DNA from: JAZIHH01 sp036678685
GTDB taxonomy: Bacteria > Bacillota > UBA4882 > UBA10575
DNA: 64,000 nt
Assembly: GCA_036678685.1 (NCBI GenBank)
Contig: JAZIHH010000020.1
Coordinates: forward strand, 62,001-126,000
Direction: 5' to 3'
This document shows, piece after piece, positions 61,892 through 64,000 of the stretch. Positions within the stretch are counted from its first letter, which is position 1. Every line of letters begins with the position of its first letter. The notes under the pieces were generated by a model. The model was not told the origin of the DNA and searched no databases. It worked only from the letters and a program-made list of their open reading frames with translations. The position numbers were made by a program, and so were the translations under genes.

Positions 61892-61915
61892 TTTCACCCC
61901 TCCTTATATTACCTT

Positions 61916-61962
61916 CTAATATCACCTGGTAGCATTATACTAGAAATTGGGCGGTGGATCAA
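61916..61962 (-). promoter_or_regulatory. promoter and FapR-type box of fapR-fabH
   Basis: On the minus strand TTGATC (61962-61957), a 17-bp spacer and TATAAT (61939-61934). An imperfect palindrome TGCTACC-A-GGTGATA directly overlaps and follows the -10 (61935-61916). Its ACC.GGT centre is like Bacillus FapR boxes. This suggests autoregulation. Confidence 0.65.
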
Positions 61963-62020
61963 TCAAAATTTTTTCCGGGTTTAAAAAAGAAAAAAGGGAG
62001 GGAAGGTTGGGGAGACCCGG

Positions 62021-62050
62021 ATTTACACACTAATCTGGACTTGATCCAGA
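62021..62050 (+). repeat. fossil right end of the IS256-family element
   Basis: Thirty bases are identical to 8306-8335, which cover the right terminal inverted repeat of the IS element and the 8 bases beyond it (GATCCAGA). No transposase or left end is nearby. It is the scar of a lost copy, or of recombination with the copy at 6946-8327. Confidence 0.8.
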
Positions 62051-62109
62051 TGAACAACCCATGGTAGAGACCCGGGAGTTTCCGCGGCCCAAAAAGGATT
62101 AAATATATT

Positions 62110-62126
62110 GACATATCAAATATGTC
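62110..62126 (+). promoter_or_regulatory. palindrome upstream of the GntR gene
   Basis: GACATAT, three bases (CAA), then its exact complement ATATGTC. It lies 26 bp before the -35 of the gntR promoter. GntR-family regulators bind short palindromes, so self-control is likely. Confidence 0.55.
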
Positions 62127-62151
62127 TTCCCCCCTCCCTGCTTGCAAAAAA

Positions 62152-62180
62152 TTGACAAAAATGACCAGGAGCTGTAAAAT
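62152..62180 (+). promoter_or_regulatory. promoter of the GntR gene
   Basis: TTGACA at 62152-62157, a 17-bp spacer and TAAAAT at 62175-62180, 58 bp before the start codon. Confidence 0.75.
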
Positions 62181-62238
62181 CAAGTTAAGAAAGGAGGGAG
62201 GGGGGCCGGGGACCTGAACGGATACCGGCACCGGGAAA

Positions 62239-62976
62239 ATGAATATTGATAAGGAAAATCCTGTTCCGTTGTATTTACAAATCAAAGAGATATGGCGACA
62301 GCAGATTGAAGCGGGAACTTTAAAGCCGGGGGACCAGTTCCCCACCGAACAAGAATTATGCCGGCGGTATGAGGTGAGCAGGATTACGGTAAAACAGGCC
62401 GTCGGCGCTTTGGTCAATGAAGGATTGCTGGTGCGGCGGCGCGGTAAAGGGACTTTTGTGGTCGGGTCCCGGCGGCATCAAGACCCGGGCAGCCTGACCA
62501 GTTTTACGGAGGATATGAAACGCCGGGGGCTTGTTCCCGGGGGCAAAGTGTTAAAGAAGGAGATAGTCAAGGTCAAAGCCGCTCCGTTCCTGGGGAAAAA
62601 GATTGATGTGGGAGAAGAGACCGAGGTCATACTGATTGAGCGGGTGCGGACGGCCAACGGTGAACCCCTGGCCCTGGAAACGCTCTATATTCCTTATCAT
62701 ATTTGCCCGCAATTGCTCCATGCCGATCTGGAATCCCTCTCGGCGGAGGTTTTTTTGAAAAAAGAGTACCATTTGGAATTGGCGGGCGCCGAGCAATTTC
62801 TGGAGGCGGGGCTGGCCAACCGCCAAATGGCGGAAGTCTTAAAAATTCCGGAGGGGGCCCCGGTTCTTCTGGTGGAACGGGTGACTTATCTGGCCGACGG
62901 CCGGCGGATTGAATATACCACTGCGGCGTACAGGGGTGACAAGTACCGGTTTCAGATGACGGTAAAATGGAAATGA
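62239..62976 (+). CDS. GntR-family regulator, HutC/UTRA type
   Basis: This 245-residue repressor has an N-terminal winged helix (PLYLQIKEIWRQQIEAGTLK ... YEVSRITVKQAVGALVNEGL) and a C-terminal UTRA ligand domain (from about residue 85; VGEETEVILIERVRTANGEP ... ILLVERVTYLADGRRIEYTT). UTRA domains bind sugars, sugar phosphates or small acids. It is alone, with purL downstream under its own ribosome site; a metabolic link to purL is not supported. No likely target other than itself is visible. Confidence 0.92.
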   Translation: MNIDKENPVPLYLQIKEIWRQQIEAGTLKPGDQFPTEQELCRRYEVSRITVKQAVGALVNEGLLVRRRGKGTFVVGSRRHQDPGSLTSFTEDMKRRGLVPGGKVLKKEIVKVKAAPFLGKKIDVGEETEVILIERVRTANGEPLALETLYIPYHICPQLLHADLESLSAEVFLKKEYHLELAGAEQFLEAGLANRQMAEVLKIPEGAPVLLVERVTYLADGRRIEYTTAAYRGDKYRFQMTVKWK

Positions 62977-63038
62977 CTATTCCCCTTCCCGGCGGTTTCG
63001 TTTATAATTAAAAAGAGATTTTTTGTAATGGAGGATAA

Positions 63039-64000
63039 ATGGTGCAAAAAGAGGTTGTCAGGCGGATTTATGTGGAGAAAAAAACGGAGTTTGCCGTTGA
63101 AGCCCGCCGGCTCCTGCGGGAACTGAAAGAGAATTTGTCTCTGCCGGGGCTAACGGGAGTGCGGGTTGTTTACCGCTATGACGTGGAAGGGCTTTCCGAA
63201 GCTGTCTACCGGGAAGCGCGGCATACGGTTTTTGCCGACCCGACGGTAGATCTGATTTACGACGAGGAACTGCCGGTGGAGAAGGAAACCCGTGTATTGG
63301 CCGTCGAGTATCTGCCGGGCCAGTACGACCAGCGGGCCGTTTCCCTTGTCCAGTGCCTTCAGATTCTTACTCCCAACGCCAGACCGGCGGTGCGCGTAGC
63401 CAAACTGCTTCTGTTGGCCGGGGAGATAGACGACCGGGAGATGCAGCGGATTAAAGATTACTGCATCAACCCCCTTGAATCCCGGGAGGCTTCGCCGGAA
63501 AAACCGGCGACGCTGGTAGAGGAATATGAGGCGCCGGAAGGGGTGACCCGCCTCACCGGTTTTACCGCTATGACCCGGGAAGAACTGGAGACGTTGCGTA
63601 CCCGGATGAACCTGGTGATGTCCCGGGCAAGCCTGGAGTTTTGCCGGGATTATTTTCGTGATACGGAACGAAGGGAGCCGACCGTTACCGAGCTCCGGGT
63701 TTTGGACACCTACTGGTCCGATCACTGCCGGCACCTCACTTTCTTGACCGGTCTTGAGGAAGTGGAGTTTGCCGGGGGTCCTTATGCCGATTTGTTCCGC
63801 CGCGTTTACGAGCGGTACCTGGCCTCCCGGCGGAGGGACGGCCGGGAGAAAAGAGCGGTTACCTTAATGGACCTGGCTACGGCCGCGATGAGAGAGATGA
63901 GGGAAAAGGGGCTTTTGCCTGATTTGGAAGTTTCCGACGAGATCAACGCCAGCAGTATTGTGGTGGAGGCCGAGGTGGACGGAGAAACCCAGGAATGGCT
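63039..64000 (+). CDS. purL: phosphoribosylformylglycinamidine synthase, 3' end outside window
   Basis: This is the N-terminal 320 residues of the large, single-chain (clostridial-type, about 1250 residues) PurL that forms FGAM in purine synthesis. The start MVQKEVVRRIYVEKKTEFAV and the linker-domain block TELRVLDTYWSDHCRHLTFL are diagnostic. ATG at 63039 follows TGGAGGATA. The frame is open to the last base of the window, so the ATP-binding and glutaminase parts are beyond the edge. Confidence 0.94.
   Translation, partial: MVQKEVVRRIYVEKKTEFAVEARRLLRELKENLSLPGLTGVRVVYRYDVEGLSEAVYREARHTVFADPTVDLIYDEELPVEKETRVLAVEYLPGQYDQRAVSLVQCLQILTPNARPAVRVAKLLLLAGEIDDREMQRIKDYCINPLESREASPEKPATLVEEYEAPEGVTRLTGFTAMTREELETLRTRMNLVMSRASLEFCRDYFRDTERREPTVTELRVLDTYWSDHCRHLTFLTGLEEVEFAGGPYADLFRRVYERYLASRRRDGREKRAVTLMDLATAAMREMREKGLLPDLEVSDEINASSIVVEAEVDGETQEW

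Noticed and set aside
1..64000. CRISPR arrays, rRNA genes, prophage, toxin-antitoxin pairs
   Set aside because: No regularly spaced short repeats, rRNA sequence, phage structural genes or toxin pairs were seen.

Overview
The window looks like a stretch of chromosome from an anaerobic, endospore-forming member of the Bacillota (Firmicutes). The spore genes are a gerA/gerB/gerC-type germinant receptor, spore photoproduct lyase, a SpoIID-family protein, a GerMN protein, the spore-associated protease LonC and a tiny Cys/Leu-rich spore-type peptide. The Gram-positive backbone includes Veg, FapR, LipM/GcvH, RNase J, rpsF-ssb-rpsR and MazG-like/rplI/lonC/dnaB. Class III ribonucleotide reductase and an electron-transferring flavoprotein with an extra ferredoxin domain point to anaerobic life. 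Shine-Dalgarno sites are strong, and GTG/TTG starts are common. I cannot name the species from sequence alone.

Layout. 1-3.2 kb: 3' part of argF, a structured repeat, then a two-gene Fe-S assembly operon (sufC, sufB). 3.4-6.4 kb: TRAP transporter. 6.6-10.8 kb: a scarred region with a truncated cupin gene, an IS256-family element, a truncated E2 acyltransferase, a split transketolase and a decayed sufB tail. 10.8-12.6 kb (minus): ACT protein and phenylacetate-CoA ligase. 12.7-20.2 kb: veg, spoIID, splB, murB, a beta-propeller protein, birA, gcvH, lipM. 20.3-26.5 kb: DUF951, rpsF, ssb, rpsR, MazG-like, rplI, lonC, dnaB, GerMN. 26.6-31 kb: FapR paralogue, acyl-CoA dehydrogenase, second copy of the structured repeat, etfBA. 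31-38.3 kb: YigZ-family gene, tRNA-Leu, a FAD oxidoreductase and the germination operon. 38.4-45.6 kb: pgi, ndk, a membrane protein and a purine/methylthio-nucleoside salvage operon. 45.7-50.3 kb: an unassigned structured RNA, nrdR, nrdD, a SWIM protein, tRNA-Thr. 50.3-64 kb: spore peptide, manA, rnjA, then aroE, a LysM-secretin protein, comFB and aroC-aroK-aroB-aroQ; on the minus strand fapR-fabH; then an IS fossil, a GntR regulator and the start of purL.

The most unusual structure is a repeat found downstream of argF and downstream of the acyl-CoA dehydrogenase gene. Its 175-bp core is 170/175 identical between the two sites and is bounded by a perfect 13-bp inverted repeat with nested stems inside. 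A second hairpin follows, with an unchanged 10-bp stem and a 21-nt purine-rich loop that differs at about half its positions. At both sites the element is followed by an exact second copy of the 3' end of the host gene plus the start of the element. This looks like a mobile or amplifying structured nucleic acid tied to gene 3' ends.

Other points of note are a secretin-like protein with two LysM domains in a monoderm-type gene setting; a salvage operon whose substrate-binding residues suggest that the adenine group is deaminated before cleavage; sigma-G-like promoters in front of splB and the germination operon; and two FapR paralogues.
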